Source of the DNA: an uncultured Clostridium sp.
GTDB lineage: Bacteria > Bacillota > Clostridia > Lachnospirales > Lachnospiraceae
Assembly: GCA_945917985.1 (NCBI GenBank)
Contig: CAMEIH010000010.1
Coordinates: forward strand, 1-64,000
DNA: 64,000 nt
Reading direction: 5' to 3'
Both the position numbers and the translations under genes were made by a program. Below the pieces are notes generated by a model. It did no database searches, was not told the DNA's origin, and saw nothing but the letters and a program-made list of their open reading frames with translations. Each line of letters begins with the position of its first letter. Positions within the stretch are counted from its first letter, which is position 1. This document shows, one piece after another, positions 27,207 to 33,802 of this stretch.

Positions 27207-27684
27207 AAAATACACCTCCTATCAATCCAGAATGTCATAAAAAGAAACCATGTGTACAAGGGTAAAATAAACGGAAAAACCGCCCTTGACACATGGTTCT
27301 TTTTATGTGGATATACAGAAAGCTATTTAAAACGACCGTTTTTTATCTGTTTTTCTTCACTCCTGCCTTGTATTGATTTTTGTATATTGCCTGTCTGTTT
27401 GCTAAACCGGGTATATCAGAATTTTCAAAGAAATAAAGGATCATAAAATTTTTTGAAAAAGCATCAAAAAATTTTTTATTAAAATCAGAGATTTTTCCTT
27501 GATTTCTTTTCCAATCCTGATAATAAAGCACCCGAGCAAAGCAGACACGGGCAACATACCAAAATCAAAACATACAAGGAAGGAGATGAGAACAGAAAAA
27601 CTGATAAAAAAACTACATACGGAGCAAGCACCACAAACAAAACCCAAAATCAATTTAAAGGCGACAGCCGGAAAGGAAAAGAAA
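27207..27684. other. Intergenic region with two hairpins between transposase and small plus-strand genes
   Basis: 478 bp. It holds an imperfect inverted repeat of about 25 bp (27236-27263 with 27284-27309), lying in the leader of the transposase gene, and an AT-rich perfect 11-bp inverted repeat (27446-27456 with 27464-27474). The first might be an operator, attenuator or RNA hairpin controlling the transposase. A short in-frame N-terminal extension of the next gene (ATG at 27586 next to AAGGAAGGAG) is also possible. No other gene recognised. Confidence 0.4.
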
Positions 27685-27918
27685 ATGACATTCGATGAAT
27701 TGATTAACAAACTTAAAGAATTACAAAACGGAAGTGAGTACATGATTAAAATATGGTATGACGAACTACCTAATCACAGAAAAGAAAACATTAACAAACT
27801 TTATGGTTTTATCCGTGCTTTACATGCGGTAAATTTCATTTCAGAAGATGATGAAAAAGAACTTATTGAACAACTTTATAGAAGACATTCAGAATCATTC
27901 CAAATAAATAATATATAA
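27685..27918 (+). CDS. Small phage protein, 77 residues, paralogue of the gene at 35036-35251
   Basis: 77 residues starting MTFDELINKLKELQNG; helical, charged, soluble. The ATG at 27685 has AAAGGA seven bases upstream. The frame extends upstream to an ATG at 27586 with GGAGG only one base away, giving an alternative 110-residue form. It shares the opening MTF(D/E)xLIxKLK and a later FISE(D/E) segment with the 71-residue protein at the other end of the element, so the two are probably duplicates. It lies opposite to the main phage genes and may be regulatory. Function unknown. Confidence 0.65.
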   Translation: MTFDELINKLKELQNGSEYMIKIWYDELPNHRKENINKLYGFIRALHAVNFISEDDEKELIEQLYRRHSESFQINNI

Positions 27919-27920
27919 CA

Positions 27921-27950
27921 TTGACGAAAAGAAAGGAGAAAGCCTATAAT
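27921..27950 (+). promoter_or_regulatory. Consensus promoter for the 48-residue gene
   Basis: TTGACG (27921-27926), 18-bp spacer, TATAAT (27945-27950), directly after the stop codon of the 77-residue gene. It is one of the best-matching promoters in the window, so this small gene is likely expressed in the lysogen. Confidence 0.7.
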
Positions 27951-27974
27951 ATCCCTATAGAAAGGGGTATGGCT

Positions 27975-28121
27975 ATGTGTGAGAAAATGACAGATAAACA
28001 AATGGAAGTAATATTAAACCTTGTAGCTGATAAGTTCGCAGGATGCAAGGACATGGATGAAGTAAAAAAAGCCATTGAAGAAGTAAGAAATATGGCAAAA
28101 AAAGAGAAACCTACAGAATAA
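27975..28121 (+). CDS. Small acidic helical protein, 48 residues
   Basis: 48 residues starting MCEKMTDKQMEVILN; helical, no membrane segment. The second of two close ATGs (27975) is preferred because AAAGGGG is then at good spacing; the first ATG (27969) would add two residues. It has its own strong promoter and terminator. Position next to the Rep operon and independent transcription suggest a copy-control or immunity peptide, but there is no direct evidence. Confidence 0.6.
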   Translation: MCEKMTDKQMEVILNLVADKFAGCKDMDEVKKAIEEVRNMAKKEKPTE

Positions 28122-28142
28122 ATTTTTAAAGCTATAAAAAGT

Positions 28143-28167
28143 AAAAGAGGGCGTCAGCCCTCTTTTT
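28143..28167 (+). terminator. Rho-independent terminator
   Basis: AGAGGGC/GCCCTCT stem with GTCA loop and A-run/T-run flanks; ends the 48-residue gene and, on the other strand, may end the Rep operon. Confidence 0.8.
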
Positions 28168-28177
28168 GTGAATCTAA

Positions 28178-28339
28178 TCACTCCTTATTAATCTTTTCAA
28201 AATCTTCCTTAGTTAGTTCTGGTGTATACGGACAAGCATACCATAAATCATCAAGCGGCATTGTGCAGCCATAATCAGGATCATAACAACAACAGAAAAA
28301 ACAGGGATCAAGAACACTTATTCCTATTGCTTTTTCCAT
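28178..28339 (-). CDS. Cysteine-rich 53-residue protein overlapping the end of rep
   Basis: 53 residues starting MEKAIGISVLDPCFFCCCYD, with six cysteines (one isolated, three in a row, two spaced further on) and a charged C-terminus. The ATG lies inside the last codons of rep (16-nt overlap) with GAGGAAT as ribosome site, so it should be translated with rep. The cysteines suggest metal binding. Family not recognised; such small zinc-type proteins are common beside replication genes. Confidence 0.55.
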   Translation of the reverse strand: MEKAIGISVLDPCFFCCCYDPDYGCTMPLDDLWYACPYTPELTKEDFEKINKE

Positions 28340-29313
28340 GGTAATTCTTCCTCACTTTCTTCAATATCATGCCAGCCGTGCCGATATTCTTCCACAGTCA
28401 TTTTCTTAATGCCCTTATCACTATAGAAAAGCACTTGTTTTATTCTTCTGAGAAAAGCCTTCCAAGTCTCTTCATAGTTACGTTGTACATCAGTATACTG
28501 CTCATTAAGCGGTATATTACTGATAATATAAACCTTAGTGAAACAAGCGACCTTATTGTTATATCTACAAGGCAAGTCCAAAGGGTAACCATCAAGGTAA
28601 TTAAGCATATCCTGAATCTTTAGGGAGCTTCGGAACTCTTCAAAGATAATCACATCCTGTCCTTTATAGTTATCAAAGGGATGCTTATAATCAGTAATGC
28701 GGCTTACGTTTTCATAGCCATATCGTTCCATGATTGACCTTGTTTTGCCACATCCGGCTTTACCATAGCAATAATATACTTCCAGTTCCCGGAAAGTATT
28801 TTTAAACTGCTCCTGCATCACTGCATAACGTACACGCTCCACTTTATCGATATGTAGCATGACTTCCGGGTTCTGTTCCAGAATCTCATAGTTGCTCATA
28901 CCAGCCTTGATCATATCGTAAAGATCAATGAGATCATTTCTCTGCCCCTGCCTTTCTATAGGCATATCCCCGGACTCCTGAAAAGTTTCCGGCTTGTTAG
29001 TCTCTTCCTTAGTAGAACCTTTATATTTACCCTCTTTACGGATATAATCACGATTTTCCTTTACAGTTCCCCGGCAGTAATCCATATGAGCAGAAGGAAA
29101 CTTTTTCTTTACCACATCAAACTTAATCGCATCACCATGAAGAAGTAAATGGGTATGATATGTACCAGTACTACCGATCTCATCACACAGACACCAATAT
29201 TTCACAGCCTTAAACTTACCAAGGATAGAAATAATGTTCTCATGGTTCATATCATGATCAGCAGGATTGTTTATTGTTAAAAGCCATTTCCGGCTTCTTG
29301 TAGTTCCTTCCAT
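28324..29313 (-). CDS. rep: CRESS-DNA-virus-like Rep: HUH endonuclease plus superfamily 3 helicase
   Basis: 329 residues. It contains every diagnostic motif of circovirus/geminivirus-like Rep in order: motif I LLTINN (11-16), motif II HTHL with the HUH histidines (His53, His55), motif III RDYIRKEG with the nicking Tyr90 and Lys93, then a helicase with Walker A GKAGCGKT (184-191), Walker B VIIFEEF (221-227) and motif C VYIISNI ending near Asn266. It should nick TAGTATTAC in the hairpin at 30555-30589 and start rolling-circle replication. The ATG at 29313 has GAGGGG upstream; the upstream TTG (29328) overlaps the Zot gene stop. It follows the Zot gene by 11 bp. Inoviruses usually carry other Rep types. 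Bacterial plasmids with related Reps are known. Confidence 0.94.
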   Translation of the reverse strand: MEGTTRSRKWLLTINNPADHDMNHENIISILGKFKAVKYWCLCDEIGSTGTYHTHLLLHGDAIKFDVVKKKFPSAHMDYCRGTVKENRDYIRKEGKYKGSTKEETNKPETFQESGDMPIERQGQRNDLIDLYDMIKAGMSNYEILEQNPEVMLHIDKVERVRYAVMQEQFKNTFRELEVYYCYGKAGCGKTRSIMERYGYENVSRITDYKHPFDNYKGQDVIIFEEFRSSLKIQDMLNYLDGYPLDLPCRYNNKVACFTKVYIISNIPLNEQYTDVQRNYEETWKAFLRRIKQVLFYSDKGIKKMTVEEYRHGWHDIEESEEELPWKKQ

Positions 29314-29324
29314 AAAGTTTCCCC

Positions 29325-30257
29325 TCAATCTTCATTTTCTTTAGAACCTCCAAAAAGAATATCAAAAGCCTGTTCCTGAAGCGTCTTTTCTTTTGCCGCC
29401 TGGGCTGTCATCATGTCAACCTGTTCCAGAGTATTATACAGTGCGTAGAAATCATCCCCGGCAATAAACTCTTTTATATACTGTGCTTTCTTTTTCTTTC
29501 CCTCAAACTGTGCTTCATAATCAGACTTAGGGAAGTAATAGCACCTGAACAGCCTGTCAAAGTGACCGATATTCTTACAGATCACCGTATAATTAGCTAT
29601 ATCCCTGATCTTCTTGGGAATACGTTCATATATCTGGGAAGAACAGAGAAATTCAAGTCCGTATTTCCTGTTAAAGGATAACATTGCAAGTATGGCAGGT
29701 GGAAAGTTTTTCCAGTCCGATGAATCAAATGTAATATGTATCTCATCAATGGCGATCAGACAGGGTATTTTCTTCTGGTAACAGTCCTTTGCGATCGTAA
29801 CCATATCAGACCAGTGATTAATAAAATAGTTATTGTATTTATAGCTGAAATTTGATGCGATCACAAAAGGCTGTTTCTTTTCCGTAAATTCCTTGCGGTA
29901 TCTTTCCATATGTGCAACCATGCTCATTGTTTTACCTTCACCCGGTAAAGCCACAAACTGGAAGATACCGAACTTTCTTTTTATTTTTCCCCGGAGAAAA
30001 TCGACCACAATCCAACGGAAAAAGGAAAGCCATAAAGGAAGTTTCAAGGAAGTAATGCGATTCATGAAAAGTTTCCATTTCCACCGTTTTTTATAAATCT
30101 CCAATCCCTTATAATATTTCTTCAATCTCCGTAATCGTTTCTTACCTGATAAGGTGCCAAGAAAAGAAGCTTTCTGATCAAGAAAACTATCAGTCTTCCT
30201 GAATCGTTTTTTTGCCGCTCTTAATCTCTTCGATGATCGATTTAAAATAGTTCTCAT
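29325..30257 (-). CDS. Zot-type filamentous phage morphogenesis ATPase (pI-like)
   Basis: 310 residues. Walker A is ALPGEGKTMSM (about residue 105), Walker B CLIAIDEIH, and the LCSSQIYERIPKKIRD segment is the sensor region typical of Zot/pI. A basic N-terminal part with a hydrophobic stretch (about 70-85) precedes the ATPase, whereas classical Zot has a transmembrane helix after it. It powers extrusion of the phage through the membrane and is the hallmark gene of inoviruses. ATG 30257 is preferred over the TTG at 30281. It overlaps the preceding small membrane gene by 68 bp. Confidence 0.88.
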   Translation of the reverse strand: MRTILNRSSKRLRAAKKRFRKTDSFLDQKASFLGTLSGKKRLRRLKKYYKGLEIYKKRWKWKLFMNRITSLKLPLWLSFFRWIVVDFLRGKIKRKFGIFQFVALPGEGKTMSMVAHMERYRKEFTEKKQPFVIASNFSYKYNNYFINHWSDMVTIAKDCYQKKIPCLIAIDEIHITFDSSDWKNFPPAILAMLSFNRKYGLEFLCSSQIYERIPKKIRDIANYTVICKNIGHFDRLFRCYYFPKSDYEAQFEGKKKKAQYIKEFIAGDDFYALYNTLEQVDMMTAQAAKEKTLQEQAFDILFGGSKENED

Positions 30258-30432
30258 ACAGGAACACCCCCAGTTTTTCAAAAATCAGATAAATGCGGTA
30301 AGAGAAGATAACCACAAAGAAGAATGTCACATAATAGAATACGTTAGTCATGAAGGAATACTTATAAACCTCTATGATAAGACCAAGTACAACCGACAGG
30401 AACAAAGTAAAAAATGTAATTCGATGCTTCAT
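30190..30432 (-). CDS. Small phage membrane protein, 80 residues, two helices
   Basis: 80 residues with hydrophobic helices at about 5-22 and 32-52, then an amphipathic charged tail. GTGAGG lies before the ATG. It is the first gene after the origin region and overlaps the Zot gene. It could form part of the export complex or be a minor coat protein. Not recognised by family. Confidence 0.65.
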   Translation of the reverse strand: MKHRITFFTLFLSVVLGLIIEVYKYSFMTNVFYYVTFFFVVIFSYRIYLIFEKLGVFLYENYFKSIIEEIKSGKKTIQED

Positions 30433-30453
30433 AATAACCTCACTTTCTTAAAA

Positions 30454-30553
30454 AAAACACAGAAGATATAAAAAAACACAAAAAACACAAATTTGAAACT
30501 GAATCAGAAACCCTTGTAAATACTGGGTTTAAGACCCCAAAAACACAAAACAC
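30454..30553 (-). repeat. Five AAAACAC iteron-like repeats beside the origin
   Basis: AAAACAC occurs at 30454-30460, 30473-30479, 30482-30488, 30540-30546 and 30547-30553, that is GTGTTTT on the virion-sense strand. The last copy ends two bases before the origin hairpin. AAAACACAGAAG recurs at 30454 and 30547. In CRESS viruses such repeats beside the stem bind Rep. The A-rich composition makes some copies cheap, so this is a suggestion. Confidence 0.5.
30508..30530 (-). repeat. Second small hairpin near the origin
   Basis: AAACCC (30508-30513) pairs with GGGTTT (30525-30530); the 11-nt loop reads on the minus strand AGTATTTAC plus two bases, close to the origin nonanucleotide with one extra T. 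It might be a decoy, remnant or secondary origin. Confidence 0.4.
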
Positions 30554-30554
30554 A

Positions 30555-30589
30555 GAAGTTCCTAGGGTAATACTATACCTAGGAACTTC
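30555..30589 (-). other. Rolling-circle origin: hairpin with TAGTATTAC loop
   Basis: A perfect 12-bp stem (GAAGTTCCTAGG, 30555-30566, with 30578-30589) closes an 11-nt loop. On the minus strand, the phage coding strand, the loop contains TAGTATTAC (30575 down to 30567), identical to the circovirus nonanucleotide and one base from the geminivirus TAATATTAC. In those viruses Rep nicks after TAGTATT. Finding it in the only large noncoding gap of an element that also encodes a CRESS Rep makes the assignment strong. The nicked strand would be the one packaged in virions. Confidence 0.92.
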
Positions 30590-30591
30590 CG

Positions 30592-30711
30592 CCCTTGACT
30601 CTATGCACCCGCTTACTGCGTGCGTTGCGGTGCAGGGCGTCGGGCTGTCCAAAGGACAAGCACCGCCTGCCCTTCACAGAACGCTAACGCAGACGCCCCT
30701 AGAGTAAAGGG
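30592..30711 (-). other. Structured GC-rich noncoding region, candidate packaging signal or complementary-strand origin
   Basis: About 120 bp, much more GC-rich than its surroundings, and foldable on one strand: outer stem 30592-30603 with 30700-30711 (11 of 12 pairs), inner GCGGTGC/GCACCGC (30627-30633, 30660-30666) and TGTCC/GGACA (30646-30650, 30654-30658). Filamentous phages keep their packaging hairpin and minus-strand origin in such an intergenic region next to the plus-strand origin. The role here is inferred from position and structure only. Confidence 0.5.
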
Positions 30712-30731
30712 TGCGCAAGAGCCGGAAGTCG

Positions 30732-30944
30732 TTAAGAATTCCAGTTATCCGGTAATTTATCCAAGGCTTTCAAAATTTCCCTGGCAATCAGTTCAGGAGC
30801 TTTTTTGCGGTATTTAAGTGTTTCGTACAAGTCATATAAGCCAAAAGTTATCATGATAATGACAAATACCCAAATAGCAATAGAAACCTCTAAAGAATTA
30901 AAAACCGTAACAATAGCTTTAATAAGCATATCTTCATAAGTCAT
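30732..30944 (-). CDS. Small phage membrane protein, 70 residues, one helix
   Basis: 70 residues starting MTYEDMLIKAIVTVF, one transmembrane helix (about 20-42) then a basic helical tail. Strong AGGAGG before the ATG. It is the last gene before the origin region in the structural operon and could be a minor coat or assembly protein. Family not recognised. Confidence 0.65.
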   Translation of the reverse strand: MTYEDMLIKAIVTVFNSLEVSIAIWVFVIIMITFGLYDLYETLKYRKKAPELIAREILKALDKLPDNWNS

Positions 30945-30956
30945 GATAAAAACCTC

Positions 30957-31040
30957 CTAAAAATCAATTTTTGTAATAACAACCCATACAACGAGACCGC
31001 CACAAAGACAGCCGACAATAAATCCATACCAAATGCCCAT
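30957..31040 (-). CDS. Tiny phage membrane peptide, 27 residues (pVII/pIX-like candidate)
   Basis: 27 residues starting MGIWYGFIVGCLCGGLVVWV, a single glycine-rich transmembrane helix with a short polar end. GAAAGGGG sits seven bases before the ATG. Size and character fit the tip proteins pVII/pIX of filamentous phages (about 30 residues), but sequence similarity cannot be claimed at this length. Confidence 0.55.
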   Translation of the reverse strand: MGIWYGFIVGCLCGGLVVWVVITKIDF

Positions 31041-31052
31041 AGTAAACCCCTT

Positions 31053-31145
31053 TCAAGTAAATTTACGGAAAAACAAAGAAACAATACGATTAATAACAGC
31101 ATGTATAAAAGTACGAATAATATAACCAATACTCATACAGAGCAT
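31053..31145 (-). CDS. Tiny phage membrane/amphipathic peptide, 30 residues
   Basis: 30 residues from ATG 31145, or 27 from ATG 31136 (MSIGYIIRTFIHAVINRIV). GAGAGGGGG lies upstream, better spaced for the second ATG. Amphipathic helix with basic C-terminus. With its neighbour it resembles the pair of very small capping proteins of filamentous phages. Reality rests on the ribosome site and tight packing. Confidence 0.5.
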   Translation of the reverse strand: MLCMSIGYIIRTFIHAVINRIVSLFFRKFT

Positions 31146-31154
31146 ACCCCCTCT

Positions 31155-31421
31155 CTATGGAATAACATCAAATACACGTTTAATAATCCAGTTGATTGCC
31201 CAAAGAACAACTGCTCCAGACTTAAATACAACCATCAATCCAACAATTTCAAAGATCAGAGGAACAGGCACAAGGAAATTTACTTTTTTCAGAATATCAA
31301 TACCAGTAGCCATATAAGTCTCAATGTTTGCAAGCACATCAGCTTCTATCGATATCTCCGGCCATACAAACATAACAAGCTCTACAACAAAGTCAATAAA
31401 ATTATTTATCAAATCAGTCAT
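31155..31421 (-). CDS. Small phage membrane protein, 88 residues (pVI-like candidate)
   Basis: 88 residues with hydrophobic segments at about 8-20 and 48-66. It directly follows the large spike gene, the place where pVI sits in Ff-type phages. The ribosome site is a run of eight G (31427-31434 on the plus strand as C), unusual and prone to slippage, which could vary translation. pVI-like role inferred from position and topology only. Confidence 0.55.
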   Translation of the reverse strand: MTDLINNFIDFVVELVMFVWPEISIEADVLANIETYMATGIDILKKVNFLVPVPLIFEIVGLMVVFKSGAVVLWAINWIIKRVFDVIP

Positions 31422-31434
31422 AAGTACCCCCCCC

Positions 31435-33285
31435 TTAATTCAAAGTAAGTTCAACCTTGATATCACGAACGCACCACATAGCAAAACCGAACAGAATAGC
31501 AAAAGCCATAGCAGTCCGCACCCATATGAAATACTCTGCATAATCTTTAAAATCCAAAAGTACAATTTCGGGAGCTTTTACAAACTGCACAAGAATATCT
31601 GGTGTCTGTATAGTTATCTTTGGGTAATCATAATGATCTGTAATCTGCCCTTTTATATCCGTAACTATTGCAAGGAAAGGGTCTAAACCATCAGCACCTG
31701 GAATATTATCAAGAGCTTCCAATAGATGCGCCTTGATAGCTGGAAAGTCTATCACAAACCAAGCCATAAAATCCTTGATAGCCTGTAATATTTGTTGTAG
31801 CAATCCGATAATCGTACCAAGCAAACCAGTATAATCTTTACCAGCTTCTGCATCAGGATCAGTTTCAGTGCCAGGATCAGTACTTGTACCGGGACCAGTA
31901 CTTGTACCGGGATTCGTTTCAGGAAAAACATCAGGATCAGAAACAACCTCATTTACAATAAGTGTATAAGTCGGCACATCAGGATAAGGAACAGGATCAG
32001 CAGAAGAACTACCAGTGCTTGTATTTGGATTCTGATCTTCCAACTGTTTTTTCAGTGCATTAATTGCCGCAACCAAACTAGAGATACTTACATCACGACC
32101 AATGAGATCATTAGCAAGAGCAGGGTTGGCTTGTACAAGATCAGCCGGAGATAAATCAGCAGTGGAAGCCCACCCATACTCATCTGATGAATCAATATAG
32201 TTATGCTCACGTTCACGATTAATACAACCAGAATCATCAGCATTTTCGCAATATGCTTTTATAGCAGAGTTAGATGTAAATATAGGAACATTAGCAAAGA
32301 CCCAGTTTTCACTAGGAATACCTGTTAAATAAAGTCCATTTTCATTTAAAGTATAAGTAGTAGAGGTCTCAGAAGAAGTTCCAACGTACCTTGTATAAAT
32401 TCTTGTACCTACAAACTTAGATTCAGAATAACCAGAAGAAGAATCGGGATTAACATAACATAACCAAGTATACCCACTAGAATTATTATGTATTATAAAA
32501 GGTCTACCACTACTAACAGAAACAGAACCAAATATTTCTTGACGTGATACTGATGATGTACCATATTCATAACTACCATAAAAATTAACAGTATAATTAC
32601 CATCAGAATCTGCTAATAGCGAACCAAAATAATGAGGTTTATCATCACCAACACCATAAATTGACTGAAAAGAGTTAGTTATAGGATCTGTAGCAGTAGA
32701 AGATTGAAAATTATTTATCTTATCATTCACGTAAGCCTTTGCAACTTCAACTATACCCTCATCCTGTGGCACATACTTATTATAAAATTCTGCACTGAGA
32801 ACACCTGCTCCAGCAATCAGATTTCCAATATTCCATACATCACTAGCACCCCATATTTTATGTGAAAATTTTTGACTGCTATCATCATCGGGATCAGGAG
32901 AAGGTTCAGGAGTACCACCGCCGCCTTCAACGACTTCCCACTCATCAGCAAGAGCCCATTCTTTAAGCGCGCTTGTACCATCAGTAACATACTGCTCTAA
33001 AATATCTAAATTATCCCGACACCAGTCGTGAACATCATTACAAATAGCATTCCAATCCCAATCAACAATATCATTGATAATAGCTACACCCAGGCAAGAA
33101 ACACCAACGGCAGCAATAAGTTCAATAATAACATCAGCAGAAATGGCAACAGCCGCAACAGCGGCGGTAGCTTCAACATTATCCATTTTTTGAGGAGAGA
33201 AATAACTGTTATTGATACTGAAAAATATCAAAATAACAGAAAGGAAAATACATAAAGTTTGTTTAAACAATTTTCGACATTTCAT
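31435..33285 (-). CDS. Large secreted, C-terminally anchored phage protein (pIII/adsorption-like)
   Basis: 616 residues. An N-terminal signal-like helix (about 8-27), a second hydrophobic region (about 38-72), several low-complexity Pro/Ser/Thr/Asp linkers (PEPSPDPDDDSS and repeated GTSTGPGTSTDPGTETDP), a central beta-rich domain, and a C-terminal transmembrane helix (about 585-606) with a short tail. This is the architecture of filamentous-phage pIII, which is glycine- or proline-linker-divided, secreted and held in the membrane until release, and which binds the receptor. AAAGGAG precedes the ATG. No sequence family recognised; the receptor is unknown. Confidence 0.72.
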   Translation of the reverse strand: MKCRKLFKQTLCIFLSVILIFFSINNSYFSPQKMDNVEATAAVAAVAISADVIIELIAAVGVSCLGVAIINDIVDWDWNAICNDVHDWCRDNLDILEQYVTDGTSALKEWALADEWEVVEGGGGTPEPSPDPDDDSSQKFSHKIWGASDVWNIGNLIAGAGVLSAEFYNKYVPQDEGIVEVAKAYVNDKINNFQSSTATDPITNSFQSIYGVGDDKPHYFGSLLADSDGNYTVNFYGSYEYGTSSVSRQEIFGSVSVSSGRPFIIHNNSSGYTWLCYVNPDSSSGYSESKFVGTRIYTRYVGTSSETSTTYTLNENGLYLTGIPSENWVFANVPIFTSNSAIKAYCENADDSGCINREREHNYIDSSDEYGWASTADLSPADLVQANPALANDLIGRDVSISSLVAAINALKKQLEDQNPNTSTGSSSADPVPYPDVPTYTLIVNEVVSDPDVFPETNPGTSTGPGTSTDPGTETDPDAEAGKDYTGLLGTIIGLLQQILQAIKDFMAWFVIDFPAIKAHLLEALDNIPGADGLDPFLAIVTDIKGQITDHYDYPKITIQTPDILVQFVKAPEIVLLDFKDYAEYFIWVRTAMAFAILFGFAMWCVRDIKVELTLN

Positions 33286-33352
33286 AAACAGACTCCTTTA
33301 CAGAAAAATAGGAAAATAGTATAATTTACCACATAAAAGGGGGAATAATACA

Positions 33353-33565
33353 ATGGATATAATACAAATAGTACTTGTATCAATAATCATAATTTCTTTA
33401 GCAACAGCGCTTATAAAAGACATAAAAAATCGTAATTCATATAAAAAACACAAAAAGAAAAAAGGCTATGACCCAAGAAACAACTATTTCCGTAACAACC
33501 CGGAACATATCGATATGACAGAATCATACATAGATAGCATCTGGGAAGAAATGCGTAAAAAATGA
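33353..33565 (+). CDS. Small membrane protein on opposite strand, 70 residues
   Basis: 70 residues: N-terminal transmembrane helix (about 3-21), a very basic stretch (KKHKKKKGY) and an acidic end. AGGGGGAAT lies before the ATG. It is transcribed against the structural genes, between coat and spike genes, with its own terminator. It may be a lysogeny-expressed accessory gene such as a superinfection factor; no direct evidence. Confidence 0.6.
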   Translation: MDIIQIVLVSIIIISLATALIKDIKNRNSYKKHKKKKGYDPRNNYFRNNPEHIDMTESYIDSIWEEMRKK

Positions 33566-33592
33566 CCCTTGCCATAACAGCAAGGGTCTTTT
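33564..33592. terminator. Bidirectional terminator after the coat gene
   Basis: GACCCTTGC (33564-33572) pairs with GCAAGGGTC (33580-33588), 7-nt loop, T-rich on both strands. On the minus strand it follows the major-coat-like gene, a common arrangement in filamentous phages that keeps coat transcript levels high relative to downstream genes. Confidence 0.8.
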
Positions 33593-33597
33593 CTTAC

Positions 33598-33768
33598 CTA
33601 TGCCCAACCAAGGACACCACGAACCTTGCCGAGTGCATAATTTACACCAGCAGACACGCAGATAATACCAACAGTGGCAGGAACAGCTACGCCGAGTACC
33701 TGTGTAACTGTAGACTTCATATCTGCAAAAGCGGTCGTAATCAGACCAAGAGTTGTTTCGTCTAACAT
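33598..33768 (-). CDS. Major coat protein-like peptide, 56 residues (pVIII-like)
   Basis: 56 residues starting MLDETTLGLITTAFADMK: acidic/amphipathic N-terminus, a hydrophobic core rich in Val, Gly and Ala (about 25-45), and a basic end with GKVRG. This is the charge pattern of pVIII, in which the basic end meets the DNA. AAAGGAG is at ideal spacing from the ATG at 33768; the frame extends six codons further without support. No cleavable signal peptide is obvious. A strong terminator follows. Call rests on size, charge layout and position. Confidence 0.75.
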   Translation of the reverse strand: MLDETTLGLITTAFADMKSTVTQVLGVAVPATVGIICVSAGVNYALGKVRGVLGWA

Positions 33769-33802
33769 AGCTTTTCTCCTTTCCAATGCCTATGGCGCGC
33801 TT

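Noticed and set aside
26178-27215. IS30 transposase as an independent insertion sequence
   Set aside because: No inverted repeats were found close to both sides of the gene; the only matched pair bounds the whole phage. A passenger origin cannot be fully excluded.
27236-27309. Imperfect inverted repeat as the ends of a small insertion sequence
   Set aside because: The two arms are only about 20 bp apart and enclose no gene; a leader hairpin or operator is more likely.
30440-30652. 70-codon reading frame on the minus strand across the origin hairpin
   Set aside because: It has no convincing ribosome site and runs through the origin stem, iterons and the structured block; composition is set by those elements.
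30941-31129. 62-codon hydrophobic frame
   Set aside because: Starts at TTG without a ribosome site and overlaps two better-supported tiny genes in another frame.
31752-31952. 66-codon frame within the spike gene
   Set aside because: Shadow of the Pro/Thr linker region of the 616-residue protein.
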